A stretch of 64,000 bases of DNA, taken from Leguminivora glycinivorella. Taxonomy: Eukaryota; Arthropoda; Insecta; Lepidoptera; Tortricidae. The stretch spans positions 26,105,085 to 26,169,084 of the forward strand of contig NC_062975.1 in the NCBI RefSeq assembly GCF_023078275.1, given 5' to 3'. The translations under genes were made by a program, and so were the position numbers. Positions 21,566 to 32,499 of this stretch are shown here, piece by piece (within the stretch, counting starts at the first letter, position 1; each line of letters opens with the position of its first letter). The notes beneath the pieces were generated by a model. That model saw nothing but the letters and a program-made list of their open reading frames with translations. It was not told the DNA's origin and did no database searches.

Positions 21566-22123
21566 ATCTAATGCAATTCATAATACTTACGGATATTATA
21601 ATGTTTAGTTAGATCTACTCATAAATTTAATTATAAATTGCAGTGCATAGTTATTAAAACTTTTACTGTCTACTGTTTTTTTTTTTCCTGGATCGAAAGG
21701 GCTCGTGATTCATTGCATTGTAATACATAGAGATACTATATAGAATATGCATTAAAATCCTATTCAGGGTCACGTATCCACTTTATCGTTTTATTGATTT
21801 TGTTTCATCATGATCAGCTTTCTTTCTCGTAGATACTTTGTACCACACAAAGTAATCAACGATGAATTTTCTAAAATAGATAGCTGTTCATACACTATTT
21901 AAGAATTGCTTACCCAATTGACCCAATTAACATCCGATTTATATCTACACAGTATGTACATATTTTAGATAACACTTTTCTTTTAAAGTATTTTATCAAC
22001 ATCTTTTTTTTTATTATTATTATTATCTCTTTATCTATCTTAAGATCTTAACTCTTAGGCTAGGCTATTTTATAATATGATTATTAAAGAAATTACAAAA
22101 CCACTCTTTTTTTTTTTTTTTTG

Positions 22124-22290
22124 GCTGATTGGCGATTGACCATAGTCACACCTGATGGAAGGTGAAGATATAGTCGAAGATGGAGCTCACCGATTCAGTA
22201 ATACTTAGCATATTCACTTTTATCTTAATGAGACCGAGGTCGTATTTTTCTGGGAACATCTATGGTGGGAGTGCATTCCATTCCTTTGAT
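22124..22290 (+). repeat. Dispersed repeat, partner of 48125-48285
   Basis: GTCACACCTGATGG, then GAGACC(G/T)G and GGGAACAT and GCATTCCA(T/C)TCC, follow the same order as at 48129-48265. An 18-T run precedes it. Confidence 0.55.
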
Positions 22291-22711
22291 AAAATATTAT
22301 CTAAATTATTACCCAAATATTATCTCCTTCATTTACTTTCTTTGCGCTGTTAACCGAACAAATCAGCATGCCCATTTACAAGGCATCAAGTCATACTGAA
22401 ATTGACCGGAGTAACAGGAGTAACAGAATACTTATACAGCTCACCGAACTACGAGGTAGTTTAGTAGATAAGCACAGTGTTTCTCCCAAGGTACCACGAT
22501 TTGAATTTGTTTTTGCAGCTGTGTCTTTAAATTCCTTCAGGAGATGTTATATCTTGACAGACTCAGCGTTTATTTATGTGTCACACGGAGAGAAAAACAA
22601 CTAGATTTAATGTTCGTTCAACATTTCTATTTTTTTTTTTTTAAATTGCGCCTACGTGTTCTTTCATTCCAACTACAAGTTTGATGTTGTTAAGTGTAGT
22701 TACACTTCCTT

Positions 22712-22800
22712 CTACATTTTTTTTTATACCACGTCGGTGGCAAACAGTTATAGGGCCTCCTAATTGAAAGCGGTCACCGTAACCTATGAACGCCTGCTTT
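22712..22800 (-). repeat. Dispersed repeat, inverse partner of 25900-25987
   Basis: Read in reverse, CATAGGTTACGGTGACCG and TTTGCCACCGACG match 25915-25972. Confidence 0.65.
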
Positions 22801-23684
22801 TGTTCATTTTCTTGACCAGACGAAATAAGGTCACTAGTGAGATTTATTTTATAAATTTACAAACTTAGGTTAATAGTTCGCTTGGAAAATCTTTAATATG
22901 TATTCACGAAAGAGAGACCACATTTCAATATCCTCCCGTGAAATTACGCAAACAAGTTCAGCATTTTTATTTCTTATTTTTTTTCTATATTAGTTCAATA
23001 GAGGCTCACAGATCCATTAGTTTATTTGTTTTAACTGGACACCTGACTTGTATGAGATTCACCTACATGAATCTCTGCAGTATGTACCTATTACCCTAAC
23101 TGATAACGAGTACCTTCAGTACCAATATATTTTTGTAATGATTTTCAACTGACGTAGATTGTCTTTGAAAATCTATCATAGATCAACTTAAATAGGCATG
23201 TCTTTCTCTTGAGGTCACCCATACTGACAAAGCCTTGTTGACGGTAAGCAGAGTTAGCAACTTCTTTTTTTTCCGCGTTGTTGAAATGTATCAAGCGTTC
23301 GCTTAATTTTATTCAATTCAGCTGCACCACTACGTGTTTTTTTTTAATATACAATGCAATGTCAAACCAATGCACTGTCTTTATTTTTTTTATTTTTTTC
23401 ACTCTGATTGACGTTAGCGGCATCTAGGTATATAAAGAGTGCTCTTTTCCAGCGCTCCCACCGAACTCCTACTGATGTAGGATCACCTTCGCTGTCAAAT
23501 GCCTCCAACGACAATTAAGAAGCCATACTGGACTTTCTTGGGGCAACCTGTACCCAATCAATTCAATGATTCTAACTAACACAAGTCAAAATATATTATA
23601 TTGAAAATATTTCAGCTTATGCTATCTCAAAGTACTCAGTCATTGTACTTGAGTGTTTTACTGGGGTAGTTGTCTCAGACTCTC

Positions 23685-23745
23685 AGGCACTGGATGCCTT
23701 GGTATTTTTTCCTTTCATATGTGTAATTTATTTCGGTTTCAATTT
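23685..23745 (+). mobile_element. SINE tail fragment
   Basis: GGCACTGGATGCCTTGG and TTTCATATGTGTAATTTATT match the tail of the SINE at 5936-6060. The head is missing. Confidence 0.55.
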
Positions 23746-23919
23746 AATGATATTTATTGACCGACGTCAATCTACTATTATGACAATTGAAGGCTCAGAT
23801 AGTATTTATCATCTGATCTAAGCGTCATTTAAGCGCACGTTCAACCAGTATAACCGTAATTTACTTCGTGTTTAGGTTATTATCATTAAGCTCATATTTG
23901 CAACAATTCAATGTTCAGT

Positions 23920-23920
<1 letters not shown>

Positions 23921-23959
<39 letters not shown>
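23921..23959. repeat. 39-T homopolymer
   Basis: An uninterrupted T run on the plus strand (poly(A) on the coding strand of the surrounding LTR element). It could be the poly(A) of a retroposed insert or an assembly-sensitive homopolymer. Confidence 0.9.
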
Positions 23960-23962
<3 letters not shown>

Positions 23963-25152
23963 TTAACGTAATCCAATAACAACAGGGTGTATATTTCTTT
24001 ATTTATTATAAGTAGGTATATTTAGCACTTAATGTGAACCCATCTGGTTTTCTGGTTTTTAAGTAATTAAATACTCAGATAAAACTGCTCGAAATCGGCG
24101 TTAGGAATGTTTACGTAAGTCAATCCGCGACAAGAGTATTAGTCACGATTTTATGGCATGTTCAATCAATTCAAAAGATTCACGTTCAAGTGATAATCTA
24201 TCTCTAAATAAGTGTTACTTTCCCGACATATGCATAGATCCTTTCATTTGCAGCTGTAGTTCAAATAACCACTTAATGAAGTCGTGACTTACGTTACTTT
24301 TACGTAAATTCACCCCTGTAAGGAAGTATACTTAGGTAAGTATTTATCTAGTTTGTTTTGGTTTTCACCTTACTCTCAAACATCGACTAATGCTACCATA
24401 GGACATTTAAGTGTGATGGTTGTACAACATTTTATCATTCAAGTAAATGCCTTATTTAGGTAACTAGCTTAACCATTCATAAATTTAGCAACATCACATA
24501 ATTTTGTGTATTAAACCAACCAACAGGTAGATGGTAACTTCACTAATTAAAAATAAATATCATTTCTTTTGGTTGGACGGAAATTATTGTAAATTGTAAT
24601 GATTCCGGGCTGTGATTTATGTAAATAATAAATCAATTTTATAAACCCACTACACATAAACTCAAATAACATTTTGGTGCCTAAAAACATTTGGCAATCT
24701 AGGTAGGTAACCAAACCGTTTACTAGGTAGGTAGGAGCCACACACCAACACCTGTATAGGCATGACAATCTAGGAAGGCTGGCCGTATGTTGTCAATTGC
24801 CTCAAACATTTTATTAATTGCATCGTTCGGTTACCTGCTTAAGATTTATATTCGCACGGTTGAAAGAAATAACATTTCATTTATTTTTATTTAGTTTTGA
24901 CTTAATTCTTGAAAAACTGCCGTTATAATCATTTCGCTTTGTAGTATTTAATGAACACTTTCATTTAGCTTCATTACGTTCCGAAACTACTAAGAATGCC
25001 AGTAATTTAAAACGGCAGGTAACCAAACCTGTTTACAAAAAGATAACGGTGCATCATGGCGCATCGTTACTCGATTTTATAGGTTATGTTACTTATGTTT
25101 CTATCCCATCTTTTCCGAATACTAGATTCACGTGGTAAGTACTTGCTTTTAT

Positions 25153-25163
25153 CCTCGTCGCCA
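25153..25163 (-). promoter_or_regulatory. Primer-binding site, tRNA-Ser(GCU) type
   Basis: The minus strand reads TGGCGACGAGG two bases after the 5' LTR. This is complementary to the CCTCGTCGCCA end that I recall for tRNA-Ser(GCU). Confidence 0.8.
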
Positions 25164-25165
25164 CT

Positions 25166-25286
25166 TGTAATGTCACGCTATTACTTTATATACATCGGGT
25201 TGGCTCGCCAATACACACCGCACGTCCGTCCTCTGTCGCTCTCGGACTCCGACTGCCATATGTACTCGAGACACCTATACACTACA
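25166..25286 (-). repeat. 5' LTR with TATA box
   Basis: 121 bp, identical to 20289-20409. TATATAAAG on the minus strand (25184-25192) is a plausible core promoter, leaving a very short downstream LTR part. Confidence 0.95.
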
Positions 25287-25899
25287 CTATCAAGTTCAAA
25301 ACAATTTTCCTAGAAAGTCTTTATAAAGTTTTACTTTGTGATTTTTTTCATATTTTTTAAACTTATGGTTCAAAAGTTAGAGGGGGGGGGGGAGGGATGC
25401 ACTTTTTTTCCTTTAGGAGCGATTATTTCCGAAAATATTAATATTTTCAAAAAACGATCTTAGTAAACCCTTATTCATTCTTAAATACCTATCCAACAAT
25501 ATATCACACGTTGGGGTTGGAATGAAAAAAAAATGTCAGCCCCCACTTTACATGTAGGGGGGGTACCCTAATAAAACATTTTTTTCCATTTTTTATTTTT
25601 GCACTTTGTTGGCGTGATTGATATACATATTGGTACCAAATTTCAGCTTTCTAGTGCTAACGGTTACTGAGATTATCCGCGGACGGACGGACGGACGGAC
25701 GGACAGACAGACATGGCGAAACTATAAGGGTTCCTAGTTGACTACGGAACCCTAAAAAGGGTCAAGTAGCCTATTAATACCTTAAGATTTAAGTTACATT
25801 TTTAAACCTGGTTTAAAATGTAATATTTATGTTTAATATGAACTTTTTCGTTACACATAATAAGTACCTAATGGGTTGACAATGTGCATGTGACACTCC

Positions 25900-25987
25900 T
25901 TTAGTTGCAGGCGTCCATAGGTTACGGTGACCGGTTCCCATCAGGCGGACCGTATGCTTGTTTGCCACCGACGCAGTATAAAAAAGT
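25900..25987 (+). repeat. Dispersed repeat ending in GTATAAAAAAG
   Basis: AGGCGTCCATAGGTTACGG, TCAGGCGGACCGTATGCTTG and TTTGCCACCGACG form a family also at 22712-22800 and, more diverged, inside the MITE at 51430-51500. Confidence 0.65.
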
Positions 25988-26499
25988 ATCTGTATAAACA
26001 AACATTATGCCTACCTATTATTACTCTCATCGGCCCACCCAATATGGCAATTAATGAGATCTCTCGCATATCAAATTAAATTTTTATTGTACATATAGCC
26101 TAGGAATTTCATGATCTAGTGGATTTTATGATCGGACTACCACATGCGTAAATAAATCGTGGCCGAGGTGTAAAGGCGTTGCCTGATTATGATAATTTTT
26201 ACACAAAGTAGAAGAATCTAAATTGTAAAATATAACCACTTAGTATATAGGTACTAATCATTTGATATATGCCTAGATACCTCGTTGTGTTAACTATAAA
26301 AAATTCAACTGTAAAGTGTAAACCAAATTGGGTGAACTGTGAAATTCGCGTTTAGTATTTTTTTAGAATATTTTCTGCGTAAAAGGAACAAAAACCAAAT
26401 CTTGAACCTCACCGTACAGTAATTTCAATTATTTAATTCTGAAATGTGTTTGACCCAACTGAAGTAGTTTAAAAAAAGAATTTTGAATTTAATACAGTA

Positions 26500-26595
26500 C
26501 ATTGTGTATTAACGGCGGAAAGTACCGACGCCGTAGGCGGAGGGCTTTAATGACTCGAGTTTGTAATCCTTCAGCCGCCCGTGATATACACAATG
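26500..26595. mobile_element. Hairpin MITE with CATTGTGTAT termini
   Basis: The left end CATTGTGTATTAACGGCGG and the right end (CCGCCCGTGATATACACAATG) are inverted with a small bulge. The loop contains CGACGCCGTAGGCGG. Confidence 0.6.
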
Positions 26596-26984
26596 TTTTT
26601 CATCAAAACTAAATTATTGAAATACCTACGCTGACATTCCGAACATTCGTCCGCCATCCTGTAATTTTTGACAGGTCGTGGAAGGCCCCACCCAGGTATA
26701 CACTTTACCGCCCTAGGGCGGTAATATAGCTAATGAGCCCGTATCAGTATGCAGGAATATAATAACACTGTTTACGATCGAGTGTGATGAAAAGTATATT
26801 TCGATACCTTATTAAGATTTTCTTCGCGCTCCTCCGTACGGCCCAATGCGTAATTTAACGTAATCATTAACATATATTATCGTGTAACGTCACGCCATTG
26901 TCGTCACGGCGAGTGACGATATTTAAAACATAATGACGTCAAACCCCTACCATGAGTTTCCGACGTTATAAATATAAAATTCGA

Positions 26985-27092
26985 TTTCTTTCAACCCCTT
27001 TTTGCCAAGAGTGGCACTGAAACTTGAGTAGTTCATGTGCTCTGCCTACCCCTTACGGGATACAGGCGTGATTATATGTATGTATGAACATT
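26985..27092 (+). mobile_element. RTE-tailed short element, 5'-truncated
   Basis: TCAACCCCTTTTTGCCAAGA, AGTGGCACTGAAACTTGAG and ACAGGCGTGATTATATGTAT make up the 3' half of the family with its (TATG)n tail. 5' truncation fits target-primed retrotransposition. Confidence 0.85.
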
Positions 27093-27445
27093 TTCCGTGA
27101 CCTTTCCAGTATCGAGAAATTTAATGTGTTTAAAACGTCAAAATCGATTTGACATAATTTCTAATCGAATGTTTTTTTTTTGTTTTGCAATTTGTATGTT
27201 GTTTTTTTTTTGTTTCGCATTACCTCGGTTTTACTGTTATGTTGCGTTAAGTACCTGGCTTATAAATAAATAAACAAATAAATGGTAAAGGCTCAAATCA
27301 CCCCATTTTGGATAGGACAGGATGTTCGGTCGGTGACCAAATGTAGGGTGATCTACCAATGGGTCACGGGGTGCAATGGTGGGAGTTTAGGCGTTCCGTT
27401 TAGATACATTTACTCGTAGGTGAAATTATTTAGATAATTAAACTA

Positions 27446-27589
27446 AAATGGCGTTGGTTGGGACATGTGCTAGGCAAGTGGACCAAAATGGTGGCCACTC
27501 GTTTTATCGGGAATCTGTTGACTCCTCGGGTGGGCGATTTTTGTAAAATCGTGGTTCATTTGTTTGCGGATCGTTGGACGATAAAGAAT
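27446..27589 (+). pseudogene. RTE-like pol fragment
   Basis: Plus-strand codons read KWRWLGHVLGKWTKMVATRF and end at a stop near 27589. The KWRWxGHV string followed by a W-T-K motif occurs near the C-terminus of many RTE-clade pols, but the rest of this frame diverges and the GRPxxRW motif is missing. It is a short, isolated remnant. Another source cannot be excluded. Confidence 0.4.
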
Positions 27590-27624
27590 TGATACGAGGT
27601 GAAATGAATTCCGGACAATGTTAG

Positions 27625-27790
27625 ACATAGACATAGAAAAACTTTATTCAAAAACACATGAAAAATGTTACAAACAATAAAAGGTTTATGTACATTATGT
27701 TTGGTAAAGTAAAAATACTTACGACTAATACAATTGTCGTCGTAGTTGATGTTAATTATTGCACCTTGAAGGCAATGCATCGGTAATACT
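27625..27790 (-). mobile_element. LINE 3' end, minus strand
   Basis: GACATAGACATAGAAAAACT is followed by TTATTCAAAAACACATG. In reverse this is an AATAAAG signal and a (TATGTC)n tail. The 74-codon frame is not coding. Confidence 0.5.
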
Positions 27791-27846
27791 GTTGTTCGTG
27801 GCCTATGATACGTATAAAATAGATTATTTCACTAAATTAATGGGGT

Positions 27847-28256
27847 TTGGAAATGAGAGCGTTAAGAAGCATGGCTGGTGTGAAGTTGAGTGATAGGATC
27901 AAAAATAGCGTGATACGAGAGAAGTGTGGAGTGGATGTAGATGTGGTGACAAAGATTGAGATGGGTATGTTAAGGTGGTTCGGGCATGTAGAGAGGATGG
28001 ATGAGAGGAGAGTAACGAAGAAAGTATATGAAAAAAGAGTGGAAGGGTCAGTTGGAAGTGGAAGACCTAGGCGAACTTTTCTTGTTCAAATCAGGGAAAT
28101 ATTGCAAAAAGGCCTGGTCAGAAGTACTCGAAACCGACGAGCGTGTATGAGAAACGTTATGAAAATGTGTGAAGCGAAAGTGGTTGGCATGATCTTAGTC
28201 AATGGAAATCCGTGATCTCTGCCTACCCCTCTGGGAATCAGGCGTGATTGTGTGTA
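27847..28256 (+). pseudogene. RTE retrotransposon, C-terminal fragment and 3' tail
   Basis: A 122-codon frame reads MRALRSMAGVKLSDRIKNSV, then MGMLRWFGHVERMDERRVTK, VGSGRPRRTFLVQIREIL and VRSTRNRRACMRNVMKMCEA. This is the C-terminal region of an RTE-clade endonuclease-reverse transcriptase (IR..C.V.DV, RWFGHVERM, GRPRRT, RNRRACM). The RT catalytic part and endonuclease are missing, so the copy is 5'-truncated. After the stop comes the 3' end CTCTGCCTACCCCTCTGGGA followed by ATCAGGCGTGATTGTGTGTA. That tail is shared with the short elements at 10703, 16536, 26985 and 62550. The frame is unusually intact for this window, so the copy may be fairly young. It adjoins dispersed repeat copy B. Confidence 0.85.
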
Positions 28257-28284
28257 TTTCACTAACTGTAGGCAATTTCACCTC

Positions 28285-28808
28285 AGTGACATTGACACTG
28301 ACAGTTCTGTGCCTATTTCTGGGTTGATAAGTAACATTGTTACTCGGCGTCTATGTTTCCTTGTTGAACAGGCAATGAACGGCGAAGGGTCACCGTCGGA
28401 CGACAATTGTTAATTGTGAAAATAGGTCACTGTGGTGACGGTTTTTCAAAGCACGCCTTTAAGTTGATATAAGATCATAATACATATATGTGTAATGAAC
28501 TTATTCATAACAGCAAAGAGGATCGAGTATTGTAGAGAGTTACTGTCAAAGTAAAATGTGTACCTAATCACAGTGCATAGACTGCCATCTCTTGACACAG
28601 ACTTAAAAGTTTTGAACCTCAGTTTTGACAATTTGGCCCATATTAGCTTGATATGTGTTAAAATGTCAAATATTAATATTAGCGCCATCTAGCGGAGCGT
28701 ACCCCAAAGGTGTAATGCCATCTAGGCCACCGTACCTTTTTCTGTATGGTACTGAGGTACGTTTTTTTCTTAGACTTTATCTGTCTATACGGAGTTATAT
28801 ATGTCTTT
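28285..28808 (-). repeat. Dispersed repeat, copy B
   Basis: Inverse of 11948-12375. It ends with TGTCTATACGGAGTTATATA and keeps internal sequence lost in copy A (about 28400-28500). The frames at 28446-28688 and 28679-28876 fall within or across it. Confidence 0.85.
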
Positions 28809-29264
28809 GATAACATCTTGTAATTAGGCCTACATGAATAAATATAGTTTTGAGTTAAAGTTTTGAAAATATACAAAATAACAATGAAAGTGATTCGTGA
28901 TAATACCGCCTATTTCGCACGGAAAACATTAGTTTTCGCTAAAACAAATCCCTCAATTACGGGGCTTATATTAAAAACTGTAATCATTTCGCTCGGCTGC
29001 CGTCATTGTATATAGCAAATGAGCGGTATGTCTGACGGTGTAATTATGTCGCTGCATGTATGTCAATTTGTGTGTGGGCCCATGCATGAAATGAACAAAC
29101 ATTGTACATGCGTATTCGGCGTACAAATATTGTGATGGACCGCAATCGTGTAGAGATTCAAGTGTATTTGTCTGTGAGTCAGTTTTTCGCCTGAGAAGTT
29201 GAGAACTGAATTTTGAGACTTAAAAGTGGAAAAAGATCTGCCAAAACTCACAGAATACCATAGG

Positions 29265-29340
29265 TGACGTCCAGGCAGACCGAAAAGGAGATGGTGGCGG
29301 GACAACATTAAACTATTCTGCTCAAAATGGTGGGATGGGT
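29265..29340 (+). pseudogene. RTE-type pol C-terminal remnant
   Basis: Plus-strand codons from 29276 give GRPKRRWWRDNIKLFCSKWW. The GRPKRRWxDDI motif marks the C-terminal part of RTE pols and is also seen, inverted, at 40.9 kb. Only about 25 codons are readable and flanking codons contain stops. The minus-strand 81-codon frame across it is a shadow. Confidence 0.6.
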
Positions 29341-30089
29341 AAAGTGGTGAAAAAAAGATGTTGACTAAAGGATGAAGAAGGAATTGAAAAAGATCTAGGA
29401 GTATAATTCAGTAATAATATCATCATTTTTAAAACATCTCTTTTTATTAAGTACGTGTTTGCAAATATTTAATACTATCCGTTAAAATGATTAGGTAATA
29501 TTAATAATTATCATCTTATAGTCATGACTGTAAGTATGATTTTCTATTGTTTTCTGAAATAATAAAATATTAATCGTTTATTTTCAGGGTTTTTACACTA
29601 AATACTTTCAAATCTGTGTCAAATTATTTTGAGAAAACTTATTTTTTTGTCTTCACTGGCCGCTACGCTTCCTTCTTATTTTATTTTATTGGAGTATCAA
29701 CAGAAATACAAAAAGAAGTGCAAAAACACAAGGAACATAAACATAGCTAACAACAGCTGTCCAAAAAACGCATTAGCAGAAATCTGAGAATCTATTCATG
29801 ATTTCTGATTCTGAACTTATTTTATATAAATATCCAAGAACTACAAGGTCAATTTAGTATAAATGGTCATATCCCTTTCCCTTGCCCCTGTTCCATCATC
29901 AGCGAGCGTGAAATGAAGAGATAACCGTCGCGCCCCGCGGCTCCAAATAACAGGACAATAGCCCATGTGAAATAATGGAGGCATATACTTGCGACTCGAT
30001 TGACTGGTACAAAGACATAGCTCCGTATAAGGTATAAAATTGTAAATATTGTAATAGATATCATACACGCAAGAAAAACAAAAATATTG
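29341..30089. other. AT-rich stretch with a LINE tail
   Basis: 29675-29760 (TTATTTTATTTTATTGGAGT, then ACAGAAATACA) looks like an inverted LINE 3' end. The rest is unassigned. Confidence 0.35.
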
Positions 30090-30312
30090 CAAATCTTTTA
30101 TTCAGCAAAAAGGTCACAGGGACACTTTTATATATATGTCATGGTTTACAAAAGATTTAAAATTGAATTGAAATGACAATTGATGATACTATAATGAAAT
30201 TTTAACTAAAGTATAACGCTACTAAATATGACCTGTGGCCGCGTCGGAAATCGAATCCAGGCTTCAGCGTACGCGGCTAACGTCATTACCCCTATACTAC
30301 CCGACCACTGGG
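30090..30312 (-). mobile_element. tRNA-derived SINE, Asp/Glu-like head
   Basis: On the minus strand the head at 30312-30230 has GGGTAGTATAGGGGT (A-box region) and CTGGATTCGATTTCCG (B-box region with one mismatch). An AT-rich body follows to a tail near 30090. It differs from the other SINE family in the window. Confidence 0.65.
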
Positions 30313-31920
30313 GTGTCTCTGTTCATTTATTGATAATATTCTTAAAAAAAAAATTAAATAATAAGATTGATTTCAAAATGTGTACCTATGCTTAAAAAAA
30401 ACAGTATTTTGAAATATTTCATGGAGTATATTTTTATATTGCACGTACAATGTTATAAAAACGCACTAGATTTGTAATCAGCTGAATTAATTAATAATAA
30501 CTTTTTTTTCAGTTAAAATGAGTTTACATATCTTAACTAAATTATTAATCGATTCTTCACACACTTGTACATAAATAATGACTAAAGCATTAACAAAACG
30601 TTTATAACTTCTCATTACTTACGTACAGTAATTTGACAGACATCATAATGGTATGTACACACTTACACAGACGCCGGCGTCAAAACCGCGAACGATCTCA
30701 TGTATAATTAATACTACTCGTGCTCCGTATAATATATTAATAAGGCAAGGTCGTCTGCATACATCGCCATTGGAAACGGAAATATTACTAACTTAAATAT
30801 TAATATTCTCACCAACAAACTCTATTTGCATTAAATTATTCAACTAAAACAAACACGCGACTCAGAAACGAACCATACCCACTTTTCAGTTCCGCTACTC
30901 GCCGCTAGATGGCGCCACGGGTCGCGAAAAGTTTGTTATTTTGGCTCCCAGAGTTAGCATTTCGTTTGGTGTTTATTTTAGAACGGTGAACGAGTGCTCT
31001 TGATTTGAATAATTATTCAGTAGTGAATGAATGAAAACTTGCTACGTTTTGCTTGTAAATAATTTGTGAGGGATTGTTAGTGTCTGAACGGAAACATTGT
31101 ATTTATAAACGTCTCTAAAAGCCATAATGATTTTATTACGTTATAATTTATGATAATATATTATAATGTAATGTAACTTATAAATCAGTCTTCGGCTTCT
31201 GTCGATTAGGTTTTGATTTTGCATTTTGCACCTAATTATTTTTCAGTCTAAATTAAAACTAAAACGAATTTATTCCCGTCTATTTACCAATTAATATTTT
31301 TAGATCCGTATACAAACATTACTACAAACTTACTTGTAAATTTAAATATCTTGAATATATTTGTAAAATTATCTTTGTACGAGTAAGGTACGCGCACCTA
31401 TAACTGTCTCGATTTTCTGCCTCCCTCTGGCTGGTGTGTTAGAAGTCCATTACCATGTTCGCTTATCGGCGAATATACCCGTTCCGTTTTTGCATAGTAA
31501 ACATTGTGATAGTGGTTTTTAAATGTATCTGTTTCTGTATTTGTTTTAGTGTTTTCGTGGTGTTTTGTTTGGAATAGTTTAGTGTAATGTTATTGTGCTG
31601 TTGAGCTAATACGTAGCTAAATAAATAGGTATTCATCTGTGATTAATTTTGAGACGAATACCGACCAGGTATACTAACAAAATCGTGCTTTATACAGAAA
31701 TGTATTCTTTTAACTTGAATAATTTGTTTAATTAATGTTATATCGTTGCTAACCTTTACTTCCAAAAATTTCAAAACTTTGTAACTAAATAGGTGCCGTT
31801 TTTTACCTATCTAATACTTTTTTAAGTGTACCTGTATTTTGCGTTCTGTAATGAACTAGGAGACATAACGAGATTTGTCTGTATTTCAAAATGAAAAGAG
31901 GTAGTAAAAATATAAATGTA
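30313..31920. other. Long unassigned stretch
   Basis: AT-rich, no repeat partner in the window and no frame over about 60 codons. 30895-30960 is locally GC-richer, with GCCGCTAGATGGCGCCACGG. It could be regulatory or untranslated sequence, but nothing shows it. Confidence 0.35.
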
Positions 31921-31924
31921 TATG

Positions 31925-32480
31925 CTACAAAATGACGTGAATGTTTTGACTGTCGTTGTCAGCGCGGTAATTGTGCAGTCCTTACATCTCATCAATTTCT
32001 TTAGCCCCTGACATGATTCCTCAAATAGTAATTGCAGTAAAATCTAGCATTAATATGACGCCAATTTTCTAACTAAGTTGTAGTTACGCGGAACTTGGAC
32101 TCTTGACAGCATTACTCAAATAATAATTAGTTATACTAAAATAAAATATGCCATAAACATGACGTGAATTCTTCGACGAAGCCGTTTTTAGCGCGGCAAT
32201 ACAGGCGTTCTACGTCGTATCGATTTCTTAAGTCCCTGAAATTATTTCTGAAATTATAATTGTACTAAAATATGTCATAAATATGACGTGAATTCTTTGA
32301 AAAAGTAATTTTTAGCGCGGTGATTGCGCCGTCACACATCGCATCGATTTTTAAAGCCTCTAAATTTTTCTCCAAATAATATTTGAACTAAAATATGTCA
32401 TAAATATGACGTGAATTGTTTGACAAAGTCATTTTTAGCGCGGTAATCGCGGCGTCCTACATCGCATCGATTTCCCCGGC
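31925..32480. repeat. ~123-bp tandem repeat, five copies
   Basis: ATATGACGTGAATT or a variant recurs at 31934, 32057, 32161, 32285 and 32408 (spacing 123, 104, 124, 123). Each copy continues to TTTAGCGCGGTAAT and CATCGCATCGATTT. The last three copies are the most similar. Confidence 0.88.
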
Positions 32481-32499
32481 CCTTGAAACTCGCGTCGTT

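Larger units (their letters stand above)
20289..25286 (-). mobile_element. Complete non-autonomous LTR retrotransposon (LARD-like)
   Basis: Two identical 121-bp direct repeats (20289-20409 and 25166-25286) begin TGTAATGTCACG and end CACTACA, with TG...CA termini. They are flanked by the 5-bp duplication CTATC (20284-20288 and 25287-25291). On the minus strand the 5' LTR is followed by AGTGGCGACGAGGATAA, a primer-binding site matching the 3' end of tRNA-Ser(GCU). The 3' LTR is preceded by the purine tract ACAAGAAAGGGA. The 4.76-kb interior is A-rich on that strand and has no gag, protease, RT or integrase that I can read; the longest frames are about 75 codons. Short LTRs and a Ser-type primer suggest the mag lineage of Ty3/gypsy, by inference. 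Identical LTRs mean a recent insertion that needed proteins in trans. Confidence 0.93.
20201..25758 (+). mobile_element. CCGGCCAAG...GGAACCCTAAAAA element split by an LTR element
   Basis: The left part, 20201-20288, starts AAAACCGGCCAAGAGCGTGT. The right part, 25287-25758, resumes at CTATCAAGTTCAAAACAATT and ends GACTACGGAACCCTAAAAA. Together they match the uninterrupted copy at 42964-43517 base for base apart from scattered differences. A (GGAC)n tract lies at 25680-25702. The family is widespread in insects; its class is unknown to me. Confidence 0.9.

Noticed and set aside
25166..25286. Segmental duplication of 121 bp as a simple explanation for the paired repeats
   Set aside because: TG...CA ends, the CTATC duplication, primer site and purine tract fit an LTR retrotransposon, and the empty-site copy shows a single insertion.
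30230..30312. tRNA-Asp/Glu gene on the minus strand
   Set aside because: The B box has a mismatch, arms are incomplete and an AT-rich SINE body follows.
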